A stretch of 34,356 nt of DNA from Burkholderiaceae bacterium 16 (GCA_000955785.1 JYOD01000055.1:1-34356); one strand, 5' to 3'; positions 23,667-31,763 are shown, counted from the first letter of the stretch. The notes: a model not told the origin generated them from the letters alone. Translations and numbers: made by a program.

Positions 23667-23733
23667 GGACGGATAAATGTATCGGCCCTAATGTGGAGGT
23701 CATTCCCAACCGCCAAGCGCAAGGAAATCCACC

Positions 23734-24618
23734 ATGGCCGAAGCCGCACTCGCCGTCTCCTCCATTGAAATAGTCCCCTCCGGCAAGGCGCTTGGCGCCG
23801 ATGTCATCGGTGTCGACATCAGGCAGGACCTGTCCGCCGAAGCACTCCGGCAAGTCAGGCAGGCCTGGGCCGAGCACCTCGTGCTGCGCTTTCGCGGCAA
23901 TGGCGAAGTGCCGTTGCAGAAGCTTGCAGACTTCTCGCGATTGTTTGGCGACCTCGATCACGCCCCCGCGGCGAGCCAGAAGATGGGCAAGGACTTCGCC
24001 TGGCAGCATCCGGAAATCACGGTGATCTCGAATGTCGTCGTCGACGGCAAGCCGGTGGGCGGGCTGGGATCGTACGAAGCAGTCTGGCATTCGGACATGA
24101 CGTACAACGCCACGCCTCCCAAGGGCAGCGCCCTTTATGCGGTGGAGATTCCGCCGAGCGGCGGCGACACGCATTTCGCCAATATGTACCTCGCCTACGA
24201 GACCCTGCCGGCCGACCTCAAGGCACGGGTGGAACACCTGCACTGCGTGCATGACGCGAGCCGCAACAGCGCGGGGGAATTGCGCATGGGCTTTGCCGAC
24301 ATCACGGATCCTCGCCATACGGTTGGCGCCGTGCATCCGGTGGTGCGCACCCATCCGGTCACAGGCAAGCGCTGCCTGTTTCTCGGGCGCCGCCGCAATG
24401 CCTACCTGCCCGGCCAGCCGCTAGAGGAAAGCGAGGCGCTGCTCGATGCCCTTTGGGCCCATGCCACACGGCCGGAATTTGTCTGGGCCCAGCAATGGCA
24501 GCTTGGCGACGTGATCCTGTGGGATAACCGTTGCACCATGCACCGGCGCGACAGCTTCGATCCCTCCACGCGGCGCCTGATGTACCGCACGCAGATTACC
24601 GGCGAGGCCGTGATTTGA
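23734..24618 (+). CDS. TauD/TfdA family Fe(II)/2-oxoglutarate-dependent dioxygenase
   Basis: A 294-aa non-heme iron dioxygenase of the TauD/TfdA family. These enzymes couple 2-oxoglutarate decarboxylation to hydroxylation of a substrate, often next to a sulfonate, ether or carboxylate. The iron facial triad is visible: His119 and Asp121 in VWHSDMTY and His270 in DNRCTMHRRD. The 2-oxoglutarate-binding Arg281 is in STRRLMYRTQ. SGGDTHFANMYLAYETLP and HPVVRTHPVTGKRCLFLGRR are also family standard. It is the first gene of an operon whose next gene starts 11 bases later. Without taurine or 2,4-D genes nearby, the substrate is open. Co-location with an MLE-type enzyme and an FAH hydrolase suggests a carboxylic acid degraded via a keto acid. 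Confidence 0.93.
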   Translation: MAEAALAVSSIEIVPSGKALGADVIGVDIRQDLSAEALRQVRQAWAEHLVLRFRGNGEVPLQKLADFSRLFGDLDHAPAASQKMGKDFAWQHPEITVISNVVVDGKPVGGLGSYEAVWHSDMTYNATPPKGSALYAVEIPPSGGDTHFANMYLAYETLPADLKARVEHLHCVHDASRNSAGELRMGFADITDPRHTVGAVHPVVRTHPVTGKRCLFLGRRRNAYLPGQPLEESEALLDALWAHATRPEFVWAQQWQLGDVILWDNRCTMHRRDSFDPSTRRLMYRTQITGEAVI

Positions 24619-24629
24619 GGAGCGCGGCC

Positions 24630-25772
24630 ATGCATGCATTACCCGAACTCGCGTGTACCGCCGGTTTTCCCTGGAGCGCCGCTGGGACCATCGACCACGT
24701 TACCGTGCGCCATCTCGCTTTCCCGCTGATCGCGCCTTACCGCTTGTCGTCGGGCGACCTGACGCTGTTCGATCCCATCGTGATTGAGATCCAGGACAGC
24801 AACGGACGCTGCGGCTGGGGTGAGGCCTTGATCATTCCAGGCTATACGCATGAGTCCGTGGAAGGCGCCTGGCAAGTGGCCGGCACCCTGGCCGAGCGGA
24901 TTGTCGGGTTGCCCTTCGATCGGGCTGCGGCATTGGCGAAGGCGTGGATCCTGCCCAATCCCGGCGTGGTCAGTGCCATCCTCGCGGCGCTCGACATGCT
25001 GGCTGGCGAGCCGATGCTGCAGGTCCGGCGGGACGTGGAGGTTCCACTGCTGGCGCCTTGCCAGGAGCATGAGGCGGCGCGCATCCGGGATGAGGTCGAC
25101 AGTCTGGTCGAGCAGGGGTTCCGCACGCTGAAGGTCAAGGTCGGCTATGCCTGGCAGGACGACCTCGACCGGCTGGAAACAATCCAGGCTGCCGTGGCCG
25201 GGCGCGCCAGCTTGCGGCTGGACGCCAACCGCGGCTTCAGCCGCACGGACGGCATCGCGTTTGCCCGGCGCTTGCAGCCGCAAGGCATAGAGCTGCTGGA
25301 ACAACCCTGCGGCGCCGAAGACTGGGCCGACAACGCCGCCGTGGCGGCGGCATCGGCTGTGCCGGTCATGCTCGACGAGTCCATCTACGGCCTGGAGGAA
25401 ATCGAGCGTGCGGCCACCATCGGCAATGTGGGCTTCGTCAAGCTGAAGCTCAAGAAGGTCGGCAGCGCCGGGATACTGTGCGATGCGCTGCACCGCATCC
25501 GCCAGCTCGGCATGACGCCGGTGATGGGCGACGGTGTTTCCATCGAGATCGGTTGCTGGATGGAGGCTTGTGTGGCCGTACACACGATCGACAACGCGGG
25601 AGAAATGAATGGCTTTCTAAAAGTGAGCCAGCGCCTGTTTGCGAATCCGCTGGAGTTCGGCCAGGGCGCCATCAGGCTGCGCGCCGGCTATTGGCCGGAG
25701 ATCGACCGCGATGTGCTGGCCTTTCATACGCGCGACAGCAAGGCGTTCCACGTGCGGCCCACGCGACGCTAA
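24630..25772 (+). CDS. Mandelate racemase/muconate lactonizing enzyme family protein (enolase superfamily, MLE type)
   Basis: A 380-aa enolase-superfamily enzyme that abstracts an alpha-proton from a carboxylate. The MLE-subgroup active site is complete: the K-x-K pair Lys168/Lys170 in LKVKVG, metal ligands Asp198 (LRLDANRG), Glu224 (ELLEQP) and Asp249 (VMLDES), and the second-side lysine Lys273 in FVKLKLKK. The capping domain holds RLSSGDLTLFDPIVIEI. Known activities of this subgroup include cycloisomerase, dipeptide epimerase, N-succinylamino acid racemase and o-succinylbenzoate synthase, so the reaction cannot be named. GAGGAG before the ATG overlaps the dioxygenase stop. The start at 24630 fits the family; another Met is 4 bases later out of frame. 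Confidence 0.92.
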   Translation: MHALPELACTAGFPWSAAGTIDHVTVRHLAFPLIAPYRLSSGDLTLFDPIVIEIQDSNGRCGWGEALIIPGYTHESVEGAWQVAGTLAERIVGLPFDRAAALAKAWILPNPGVVSAILAALDMLAGEPMLQVRRDVEVPLLAPCQEHEAARIRDEVDSLVEQGFRTLKVKVGYAWQDDLDRLETIQAAVAGRASLRLDANRGFSRTDGIAFARRLQPQGIELLEQPCGAEDWADNAAVAAASAVPVMLDESIYGLEEIERAATIGNVGFVKLKLKKVGSAGILCDALHRIRQLGMTPVMGDGVSIEIGCWMEACVAVHTIDNAGEMNGFLKVSQRLFANPLEFGQGAIRLRAGYWPEIDRDVLAFHTRDSKAFHVRPTRR

Positions 25773-25832
25773 GACGCTGCGACAAGCGTAGCGCCGCAGA
25801 GAAGGCGCACACGGATGCTTCAGGAGACAACC

Positions 25833-26819
25833 ATGAATATGACCCTATTGCGCCACTCGATGGTCCGTGGGCTCGGCGCGCTCATGATGGTGGTCAGCGC
25901 CGGCCTGGCGATGGCCGGCACCTTCCCAGACCGGCCTGTTAGGCTGGTCGTGGCGGGCCCGCCCTCCGGCGGCACCGACTTCCTGGCCCGCGTCCTGGCG
26001 GAGCGCCTGACCGTGATCTGGAAGCAGCCGGTCGTGGTGGAAAACCGCGCCGGCGCTTCGGGCCTGATCGGCACGAAGTATGTCCAGACGGCGCCGGCGG
26101 ACGGCTACACGCTGATCCTCGGACACGCGGCAACCCACGCCATCGTGCCGGCCATGCATCATCCGAGCCCGTACGACCCCATCAACGACTTCACGCCAAT
26201 CAGCCTGGTAGCAACCGCGCCGGAAGTGTTGGTGGTGGCGGAGAACTCTCCCATCAAGTCGCTGCGTGAGCTGCTTGCAGCCGCCAAGGCCCGGCCCGGC
26301 ACCATGACCTACGGCTCGCCCGGTATCGGGCTGCCGCAGCACTTGCTGGGTTATCGCATGGCACAGCTTGCCGGCGTGGACATGCGCCACGTGCCTTACC
26401 GCGGCAGTAACCCCGCCCTGACCGATCTGATTGGCGGCCAGATCAGCGCGATGGTGGTGACGACTGGCGCGGTCATGCCGTTCATCAAGGACGGCAGGGT
26501 GCGGCCCATTGCGGTGAACTCGGCGCAGCGTTCACCATTGTTGCCCGAGGTGCCCACTTTTGGCGAGCAGGGCATGCCCGAGTTACAGCAGCTCGGCTGG
26601 TTCGGCGTGTTCGCGCCCGCGAAGGTGCCGCCGGAGGTGGTGAGCACCCTGAACAGCGCCATCGTCAAGGTGCTGTCCGCGCCGGACGTCCGGGCAAGAA
26701 TCGCGGCACTATATGTGGATCCCGTAAGCGATACGCCGGAAGAATTTGCCGCCTTCCATCGCGAGGAAGTGCACAAGTGGGCCCAAATCGTCAAGCAGTC
26801 CGGCGTGCGCGCCGAATAA
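25833..26819 (+). CDS. Bug/TctC-family substrate-binding protein
   Basis: A 328-aa periplasmic receptor. The signal peptide runs through MVRGLGALMMVVSAGLAMAG. The mature part opens TFPDRPVRLVVAGPPSGGTDFLARV, with the family's glycine-rich ligand loop, and continues ENRAGASGLIG, HVPYRGSNPALTDLIGG and GWFGVFAPAKVP. The start is taken as MNMTLL at 25833, with GGAGAC 7 bases before it; a second Met lies 6 codons upstream. It belongs to the dioxygenase-MLE operon and probably captures the pathway substrate, which would be a carboxylate. There is no TctA/TctB pair in the window. Confidence 0.92.
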   Translation: MNMTLLRHSMVRGLGALMMVVSAGLAMAGTFPDRPVRLVVAGPPSGGTDFLARVLAERLTVIWKQPVVVENRAGASGLIGTKYVQTAPADGYTLILGHAATHAIVPAMHHPSPYDPINDFTPISLVATAPEVLVVAENSPIKSLRELLAAAKARPGTMTYGSPGIGLPQHLLGYRMAQLAGVDMRHVPYRGSNPALTDLIGGQISAMVVTTGAVMPFIKDGRVRPIAVNSAQRSPLLPEVPTFGEQGMPELQQLGWFGVFAPAKVPPEVVSTLNSAIVKVLSAPDVRARIAALYVDPVSDTPEEFAAFHREEVHKWAQIVKQSGVRAE

Positions 26820-26848
26820 CCCAAGTAGCCCAAGTAGCCAAAGTAGCC
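26820..26848 (+). repeat. Three-copy 9-bp tandem repeat after a tctC stop codon
   Basis: CCCAAGTAG, CCCAAGTAG and CCAAAGTAG follow directly on the stop codon of the first tctC gene of this operon, then CC. The third copy has one change. It is too small for a named element; it may arise by slippage and could vary in copy number between strains. Confidence 0.8.
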
Positions 26849-26882
26849 TGGACAGAGTGAACGACGGGACATGGAGACAACA

Positions 26883-27866
26883 ATGAAACACGCGAAATGG
26901 TGCATGGCGACCGTGCTCGCCGCGCTTTCGACGGTCGGGCAGCCTGTGCAGGCGCAGAACGAGGCCACCTATCCGACCAAGCCGATCCAGATGATCGTCG
27001 CCTACCCTCCCGGTGGCGGCACGGACATCCTGGCCCGCGTGGTGGGAGCCGAATTGTCGAAGACGCTCGGCCAACCCATCGTGGTGGTCAACCGCGGCGG
27101 CGCGTCCGGCGCAATCGGCACCGAGTCTGCGGCCCGCGCCGCACCCGATGGCTACACCTTGCTGATGGCCACAGCCAACGTCACCATCAGCCCCGCGGTC
27201 GACGCCAAGACCCGGGTAAATCCGACGAAGGATTTCGTGCCGGTAACGCTACTGTCCGAGTCGCCGTTCGTGCTGGTCGCCTCCTCCACACTAGAGGCGA
27301 GGTCGTTCGCGGAGCTGTTGGCCTATTCGAAAACGCATCCGAGCGCCGTGAACTACGCGTCCACCGGCATTGGCTCGCCGCAGCAACTGGCCACCGAACT
27401 GTTGAAGAAAAAGGTGGGGCTCGACTGGACGCACGTGCCCTACCAGGGTGGTGGCCCGGCAATGGCAGACCTGATGGCGGGCCAGGTGCAAGTCATGTTC
27501 AGCAATGTGTTGCCCGTACTGCCCTATATCAAGAACGGCCGGGTGCGCGCGCTGGCGGTGACTACGCAGGAACCGCTGCCCGCGCTGTCTAATGTACCGA
27601 CCATGATTCAGGCGGACCAGCCGGGATTCGTGGTGAGCTTCTGGTCAGGCGTACTGGCGCCAGCAGGCACGTCCCCGGCAATCGTGGCGAAACTGAATGG
27701 CGCCCTGATGAAGATCATGCAGCTTCCCGCAGTACGGGACCGGCTGGCGCGCGAAGGTAGCATCGTCACGCCGCTGCCCAGCGCCAAATTCGCGGAGTAC
27801 CTGGCGGACGACGCAGCCCGCTGGCAGCAGATTGCCCAGACAACCGGTGTGCGCGCGGAACGCTGA
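26883..27866 (+). CDS. Bug/TctC-family substrate-binding protein
   Basis: A 327-aa periplasmic receptor, the second of this operon. The signal peptide (MKHAKWCMATVLAALSTVG, ending near VQAQ) precedes YPTKPIQMIVAYPPGGGTDILAR, then NRGGASGAIGTESAARAAPD, HVPYQGGGPAMADLMAGQVQ and a C-terminal helical end. The start at 26883 follows GGAGAC; an upstream Met four codons earlier is less likely. It is clearly divergent from the preceding copy, so the two receptors may bind different ligands or states of one substrate (for example stereoisomers). The short distance to the FAH gene (49 bases) indicates cotranscription. Confidence 0.92.
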   Translation: MKHAKWCMATVLAALSTVGQPVQAQNEATYPTKPIQMIVAYPPGGGTDILARVVGAELSKTLGQPIVVVNRGGASGAIGTESAARAAPDGYTLLMATANVTISPAVDAKTRVNPTKDFVPVTLLSESPFVLVASSTLEARSFAELLAYSKTHPSAVNYASTGIGSPQQLATELLKKKVGLDWTHVPYQGGGPAMADLMAGQVQVMFSNVLPVLPYIKNGRVRALAVTTQEPLPALSNVPTMIQADQPGFVVSFWSGVLAPAGTSPAIVAKLNGALMKIMQLPAVRDRLAREGSIVTPLPSAKFAEYLADDAARWQQIAQTTGVRAER

Positions 27867-27915
27867 ACTGGCCTCATTGCCGCATCCCCTGCCTCTCACT
27901 CAGGAAATTAGAACG

Positions 27916-28767
27916 ATGAAACTGCTTCGTTATGGCCCCGCAGGCCAGGAAAAGCCCGGCATGCTCGATGCCCATGGCAACCCGCGCGACCTGTCCGGGC
28001 TGCTGCGTGATATCGACACTCGCCTCATTGCCCCCGAGGGCCTGCAAGCACTTGCCGCGCTGGACCCCGAGCGGCTGCCGCAGGTGCCCGGTGAACCGCG
28101 GCTCGGCGTGCCGCTCAACGGCATCGGCAAGTTCATCGCGGTCGGACTCAACTACTCCGACCACGCTGCGGAGGCCGGCATGCCGATTCCTAGAGAACCC
28201 ATCCTGTTCAGCAAGGCGACCAGTTGCATCAGCGGCGCCAACGATGACGTGGTGCTGCCAGAGGGTTCGGTAAAGGGTGATTGGGAAGTCGAGCTTGGCG
28301 TCGTCATAGGATCGCTGGCCCGTGGCGTGAGCGAGGCCGACGCGCTTAGGCACGTGGCCGGCTACTGCGTGATCAACGATGTATCTGAACGGGAATACCA
28401 ACTCGAACGTGGCGGTGGCCAGTGGGACAAGGGCAAGGGCTTCGACACCTTCGGCCCGATCGGCCCATGGCTGGTCAGCGCAGACGAAGTCGCAGATCCG
28501 CAGGCGCTCGACATGTGGCTGGAGGTCAACGGGGAGCGGGTACAGGCCGGCAATACCCGCACAATGATCTTCAGTGTGGCGCAACTGGTCAGCTACATCA
28601 GCCGCTGCATGACCCTGATGCCGGGCGACGTCATTGCCACCGGTACGCCGCCGGGGGTCGGCATGGGCTTCCTGCCGCCGCGGTATCTGAAGGCGGGTGA
28701 CGCAATGCGCGTCGGGATCGCCGGACTCGGCGAACAACTGCAGAATGTCACAAACGGAGGCCGCTAG
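27916..28767 (+). CDS. Fumarylacetoacetate hydrolase (FAH) family protein
   Basis: A 283-aa FAH-family enzyme, last gene of the dioxygenase-MLE-tctC-tctC operon. The family core is complete: FIAVGLNYSDHAAEAGMP, FSKATSCISGANDDVVLP, WEVELGVVIG with the E-x-E metal ligands, CVINDVSEREYQ, KGFDTFGPIGPWLV and MPGDVIATGTPPGVGMG. This version (FDTFGPIGPWL, VSEREYQLERGG) resembles the 2,4-diketo-3-deoxy sugar acid hydrolase and ureidoglycolate lyase-like annotations. That would suit a diketo acid produced upstream and split into pyruvate plus a small acid. The RBS AGGAA lies 11 bases before the ATG. The real substrate is unknown. It is not closely related to the FAH gene at 13269-14147. Confidence 0.92.
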   Translation: MKLLRYGPAGQEKPGMLDAHGNPRDLSGLLRDIDTRLIAPEGLQALAALDPERLPQVPGEPRLGVPLNGIGKFIAVGLNYSDHAAEAGMPIPREPILFSKATSCISGANDDVVLPEGSVKGDWEVELGVVIGSLARGVSEADALRHVAGYCVINDVSEREYQLERGGGQWDKGKGFDTFGPIGPWLVSADEVADPQALDMWLEVNGERVQAGNTRTMIFSVAQLVSYISRCMTLMPGDVIATGTPPGVGMGFLPPRYLKAGDAMRVGIAGLGEQLQNVTNGGR

Positions 28768-28975
28768 GGCGAGGCGAGCGCGGGTAGCGGGCTTCAATAG
28801 CATCTCCTCGCGGTCGTCCGCACAGGCTGATGAAGCGGTTTCTCGAACCGAAGTGGCGACCGTCTCTTCATCGGCCAAACCTGCCGGTTGCGAGCCGAAC
28901 TCAATGCGCTCCGCATGGCCGCATCTATGGATGCAGCACCTACCGGCAAGTGCTGGCCGCTATCCGGTTGCCTGA

Positions 28976-29467
28976 CTATCGCAGGAGGAACGCAATATCG
29001 TCGACGCTGACCTGCGTGATCGGCAGGCCCTTGCGACGCTGTAGCTGGAAATGCTGCTGCACCCGCCTGCGTTGCGCCGAAAAGATTGCCTGATCTATCG
29101 GGGCACCGATACGAGCGTAGTGTTCCACCAGCAGCTTGTAGGCTCGGCGCCTGATCTGCAAGGCCTCAGTTTCAGCGCGCAGCCGCTTCCATTCGGCTGG
29201 ACTCGTATCCATAGCGTGTTGGAGTTCCTCCAACGTGCGGGCGTGAAGGTCACGATAGATGTCGCGCTCAGCTTCTGCCTTGTGCAACTCTTCCCGCATC
29301 GTGCGAATCTTTTGCTGCAACTTCAGGCTCTGACTAACAGCCTGCTGCATGCGGCCGGTACCTTCCAACGCGCTGCTGGCTATCGCCATTGTGCTCTTCC
29401 AAAAACCCGACTCTGCCGACCCGGAATCCGACGACCAACTGCTCACGACTTTTCTTAGCGTTTTCAT
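28976..29467 (-). CDS. Hypothetical coiled-coil protein
   Basis: I do not recognise a family. The frame encodes a helical protein of 163 aa from the Met at 29467, or 194 aa from an earlier ATG at 29560. Residues ~45-130 have a long heptad pattern (QKIRTMREELHKAEAERDIY, then LEELQHAMDT) likely to form a coiled coil. The C-terminus (RRKGLPITQVSVDDIAFLLR) is well ordered in composition. No clear RBS is found at either start. The region around it is mobile-element debris, so it may be a passenger gene of a former insertion. Coding status moderately likely. Confidence 0.45.
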   Translation of the reverse strand: MKTLRKVVSSWSSDSGSAESGFWKSTMAIASSALEGTGRMQQAVSQSLKLQQKIRTMREELHKAEAERDIYRDLHARTLEELQHAMDTSPAEWKRLRAETEALQIRRRAYKLLVEHYARIGAPIDQAIFSAQRRRVQQHFQLQRRKGLPITQVSVDDIAFLLR

Positions 29468-29689
29468 GTTGATGACATCATGATATGGTTCCCGATTCTT
29501 AGCCGCCCCGCGCACAGCACCGGTAAAGCTTAGAGATAGATATATCGGCAGCGAAGTCAAAGCCCTTTAGATCTGGTCTCTTCCTTATTGAAGCCCGCTG
29601 CTTGCAACCGATTGGCCTCGCGCGCTGCGCTTGTCACCCTCGAATGGCCGAAAATGACTTCGGTCAACTGAAGGCAGGGCGCCGGTTGG

Positions 29690-29822
29690 CGCTTCCTGGC
29701 CGTTTGGCGACACGGCAGGCCGAAGGAAGTGCTGCAACATTCGGACCGCGGCGCCAATACACCAGCGAGCACCTTCAGTGACTCGCCGGCCGAGCAAGCC
29801 ATCACGTGCAGCATGAACTTGC
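29690..29822 (+). mobile_element. IS3-family transposase (OrfB) remnant
   Basis: The plus strand reads LAVWRHGRPKEVLQHSDRG, the rve integrase-core segment around the second catalytic Asp of IS3-family transposases (canonical HSDRGSQYTSE). A one-base loss right after DRG shifts the frame, where QYTSEHLQ continues and meets a stop. The first frame later resumes with EQAITCSM. Only ~45 codons remain, with at least two frameshifts, so the element is long dead. Inverted ends were not found. Confidence 0.8.
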
Positions 29823-29872
29823 TGTTCACCGAACCGGCAGCAGCTCAGATAGCTCGAGTCGAGCCTTGTGCT

Positions 29873-30529
29873 CTATCTCGCCGGCAAACAGCTCTGGCCG
29901 GCACAAGCATACTCCCGCGTCATCCCTCCCATGCAGTTCACAACGTAGGTGTCGCCGCCGCTTCCGGAACCAGTCAGCACTGCATCACCCACGGGCATAC
30001 AGTACTCGCGCGTAGCCTGTGCTGCTGCGATGCGCGAGAAGGGTCCAGGGCCGGGCTTGGCCGTTGGCTTCCAAGCGACGGTCATTGGTGCCGCAACTCC
30101 TTGCTGGGTCGTGTCTGCGGGCTTTGGCAAATCGAGCGCCTTCATCTCGACCTGGATAACATTCGGATAGTCATAGGCTGCCCCACTTCCAACATCGATC
30201 GCTGCGCCAACCAAGCCCCCAAAGAGGATATTGCCGAATGCCATGGGCTTGGTTGTCGACTGTGCCGACGTGGTTCCCGGCTCCGAACCCGACTTTGTGC
30301 AGGTCACGCTCATGGCTTCATACGAGCGCTGGACGCCAACCGATCCCGGCGTCGTCACGAACCACTTCCCCTTGTCGTTTGAAAGCGTACATGCCGCTCC
30401 TGCCAGCGACTTCGCGTCCTGGCGCGCCTCCACGGAGATGTTCTGCGATGTGCCGCCCACGATAGATGCACACCCGGTGCAGGCAACGGACAGGGCCGCC
30501 GCAACGACCAGCAAGAAGCGTTTGCTCAT
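29873..30529 (-). CDS. Putative lipoprotein
   Basis: A 218-aa exported protein of unknown function. The N-terminus MSKRFLLVVAAALSVACTGCASIVGG is a lipoprotein signal; Cys20, followed by ASIVGGTSQ, is the likely lipidated residue (Cys17 is the alternative). The CASIVGGTSQ opening is shared by many small Gram-negative lipoproteins. Residues ~96-116 (AFGNILFGGLVGAAIDVGSGA) are a glycine-rich hydrophobic segment. The C-terminal part contains four further cysteines that could form disulfides. The RBS AGGAGAGAGG precedes the ATG. It is probably anchored in the inner leaflet of the outer membrane. No operon partner is seen. Confidence 0.8.
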   Translation of the reverse strand: MSKRFLLVVAAALSVACTGCASIVGGTSQNISVEARQDAKSLAGAACTLSNDKGKWFVTTPGSVGVQRSYEAMSVTCTKSGSEPGTTSAQSTTKPMAFGNILFGGLVGAAIDVGSGAAYDYPNVIQVEMKALDLPKPADTTQQGVAAPMTVAWKPTAKPGPGPFSRIAAAQATREYCMPVGDAVLTGSGSGGDTYVVNCMGGMTREYACAGQSCLPAR

Positions 30530-31175
30530 GACCTCTCTCCTGTTCTTTGTGTTGATGGAACCGAGAGTAGATCAATGCGAGGCCGACGCCATATCGGTCA
30601 AAAGTATGTTTCAGGAGCGAACGGCTAACCAGTGGGCATCTAGCGTCAGTTGCGTCGCGTTCCGAGCAACGGCACCTCACCGTCGAAGGTTTCTCCAGGC
30701 ATAAGACGGAACCCGCACGCCCGATTTCAGCCAGCGGTCCCCTGACCGACTACATTGAGCGGCTGCTTCTGGCTGGGAACGCCCGTAGCCTCTGCCAAGC
30801 CGAACGGCAGGGAATCGGCCGACTCGGCCGTCCGACGGTGTAAGGGCGGCCGGCAGAAGCCGGATGCTCATGGGACATTCGAGTGGCCGGAGCGGCCCGT
30901 TAGTCAATGCCTCAAAATGGCCGACAGCGGTCGTACGCTGTCCCGGCGCCCAACCCGAGCTTCTCGACCATACAGCCGTTTCGGCCACACCGTCCAAGTC
31001 GCCGAAAAGGGCTCGAAAACGACTATGTCCGTCACCCTGGAGCAGCCGCGCCCACATCAGCTGCACGGCAGTCCAGCTAATTCCGGATTTCCAGTCCAGC
31101 AAGAGCGCACGTAGTCCAGCTAATTCCGGTTCCCTACAGAAGCTAGACGGATTCCGCACCAATTTCGGCCCGCGC
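30530..31175. other. Gene-free stretch before the SOS-boxed operon
   Basis: No convincing gene. Open frames on the minus strand (around 30677-31162) have no protein character. The stretch contains GGCCG-rich words and the short phrase AATGGCCGACAGCGGTCG, which looks like dispersed repeat DNA. The AGTCCAGC repeats at 31070-31129 are listed separately. Confidence 0.4.
31070..31129. repeat. Repeated AGTCCAGC / 17-bp direct repeats
   Basis: A 17-base sequence, AGTCCAGCTAATTCCGG, occurs at 31070-31086 and 31113-31129. A third partial copy (AGTCCAGC only) lies at 31093-31100. Multiple short direct repeats of this kind occur at the ends of IS21-like elements as transposase-binding sites. A terminal remnant is one reading, but no transposase is nearby. 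Confidence 0.7.
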
Positions 31176-31195
31176 TATACTGTATATTCATACAG
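31176..31195 (+). promoter_or_regulatory. LexA (SOS) box overlapping a -10 hexamer
   Basis: CTGTATATTCATACAG at 31180-31195 fits the LexA consensus CTG-N10-CAG, with an AT-rich alternating centre and a TA on its left flank. The -10-like TATACT (31176-31181) overlaps its left edge, and the first ATG of the downstream operon is 37 bases after the box. LexA bound here would block the promoter. The match to the motif is direct; regulation is inferred. Confidence 0.75.
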
Positions 31196-31232
31196 GTAAA
31201 TTCCATCCATCAGCAAACGAGAGGAGACCGAT

Positions 31233-31499
31233 ATGCCACTCGAACCCGCCGACTGTCCGCTGTGCAAATCACCTGCTGAGCGAGCGCCACTCCGCTCGCA
31301 CGACGGCTATTCGTATGCCTGCCCCTCCTGCGGCTCGTTTCATATCGGCGGCCTTGCCTTTGGTAAGGCCACACACGGCCACCTACCCGCCCATGTCCAT
31401 ATCGACGTGCGTCGTCTGCAAGCCGAAGGAGAGCTTCCGCGTATCGATTTCGACGCGCCGAACTTCCACGTGAAGCCGGTTGCCCGCGGGAAGCAATAA
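31233..31499 (+). CDS. Small zinc-ribbon protein, hypothetical
   Basis: An 88-aa protein with two CxxC knuckles, Cys8-x2-Cys11 (DCPLCKSP) and Cys30-x2-Cys33 (YACPSCGSFHIGG), expected to bind one zinc. The C-terminal half is a short basic/acidic tail without a known motif. AGGAGA precedes the ATG. It is the first gene behind the LexA box, followed 3 bases later by another small gene, so the pair is an operon. I know of no function. Such zinc-ribbon leaders are typical of accessory or mobile DNA in Cupriavidus-like genomes, so a role in the element's life cycle or DNA-damage response is a guess. Confidence 0.75.
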   Translation: MPLEPADCPLCKSPAERAPLRSHDGYSYACPSCGSFHIGGLAFGKATHGHLPAHVHIDVRRLQAEGELPRIDFDAPNFHVKPVARGKQ

Positions 31500-31502
31500 G
31501 CC

Positions 31503-31763
31503 ATGACGACCTTCCGGCCCGCCACCATCCCCCTGGAAACCCAGTTCCTGCCCGGCGACACGGCCGAGTTGCGCCTCGACTGCGAGAACATCACGGTCAC
31601 GGCCAGCGCCGTCACTGTGCACGGCATCGAGACACGGCACATTGAGAAGATGGTGTGGACGGCCGACTATCTGCCTTTCGAGCAGGACGGCCAACAGCAC
31701 CGGATTAAGGTTTGCCGGCCGGCGGTAGAGCCGCCACTGCGCGCGCGGTTCCCCCGCCGCTGA
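31503..31763 (+). CDS. Hypothetical protein, second gene of the LexA-box operon
   Basis: An 86-aa protein that I do not recognise. Composition suggests a small beta-rich fold (ITVTASAVTVHGIETRHIEK) with a Pro/Arg-rich tail. It starts three bases after the stop of the zinc-ribbon gene, which implies translational coupling. It has no signal peptide, membrane segment or cysteine pairs. Context puts it under the same SOS-type control. Function unknown. Confidence 0.65.
   Translation: MTTFRPATIPLETQFLPGDTAELRLDCENITVTASAVTVHGIETRHIEKMVWTADYLPFEQDGQQHRIKVCRPAVEPPLRARFPRR

Noticed and set aside
28768..28975. Possible transposase debris after the FAH gene
   Set aside because: Frames give short basic peptides without a motif I can tie to a transposase family.
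30677..31162. Minus-strand 161-codon frame upstream of the LexA box
   Set aside because: It spans the AGTCCAGC repeats and GGCCG-rich repeat DNA and has no protein-like character or RBS.
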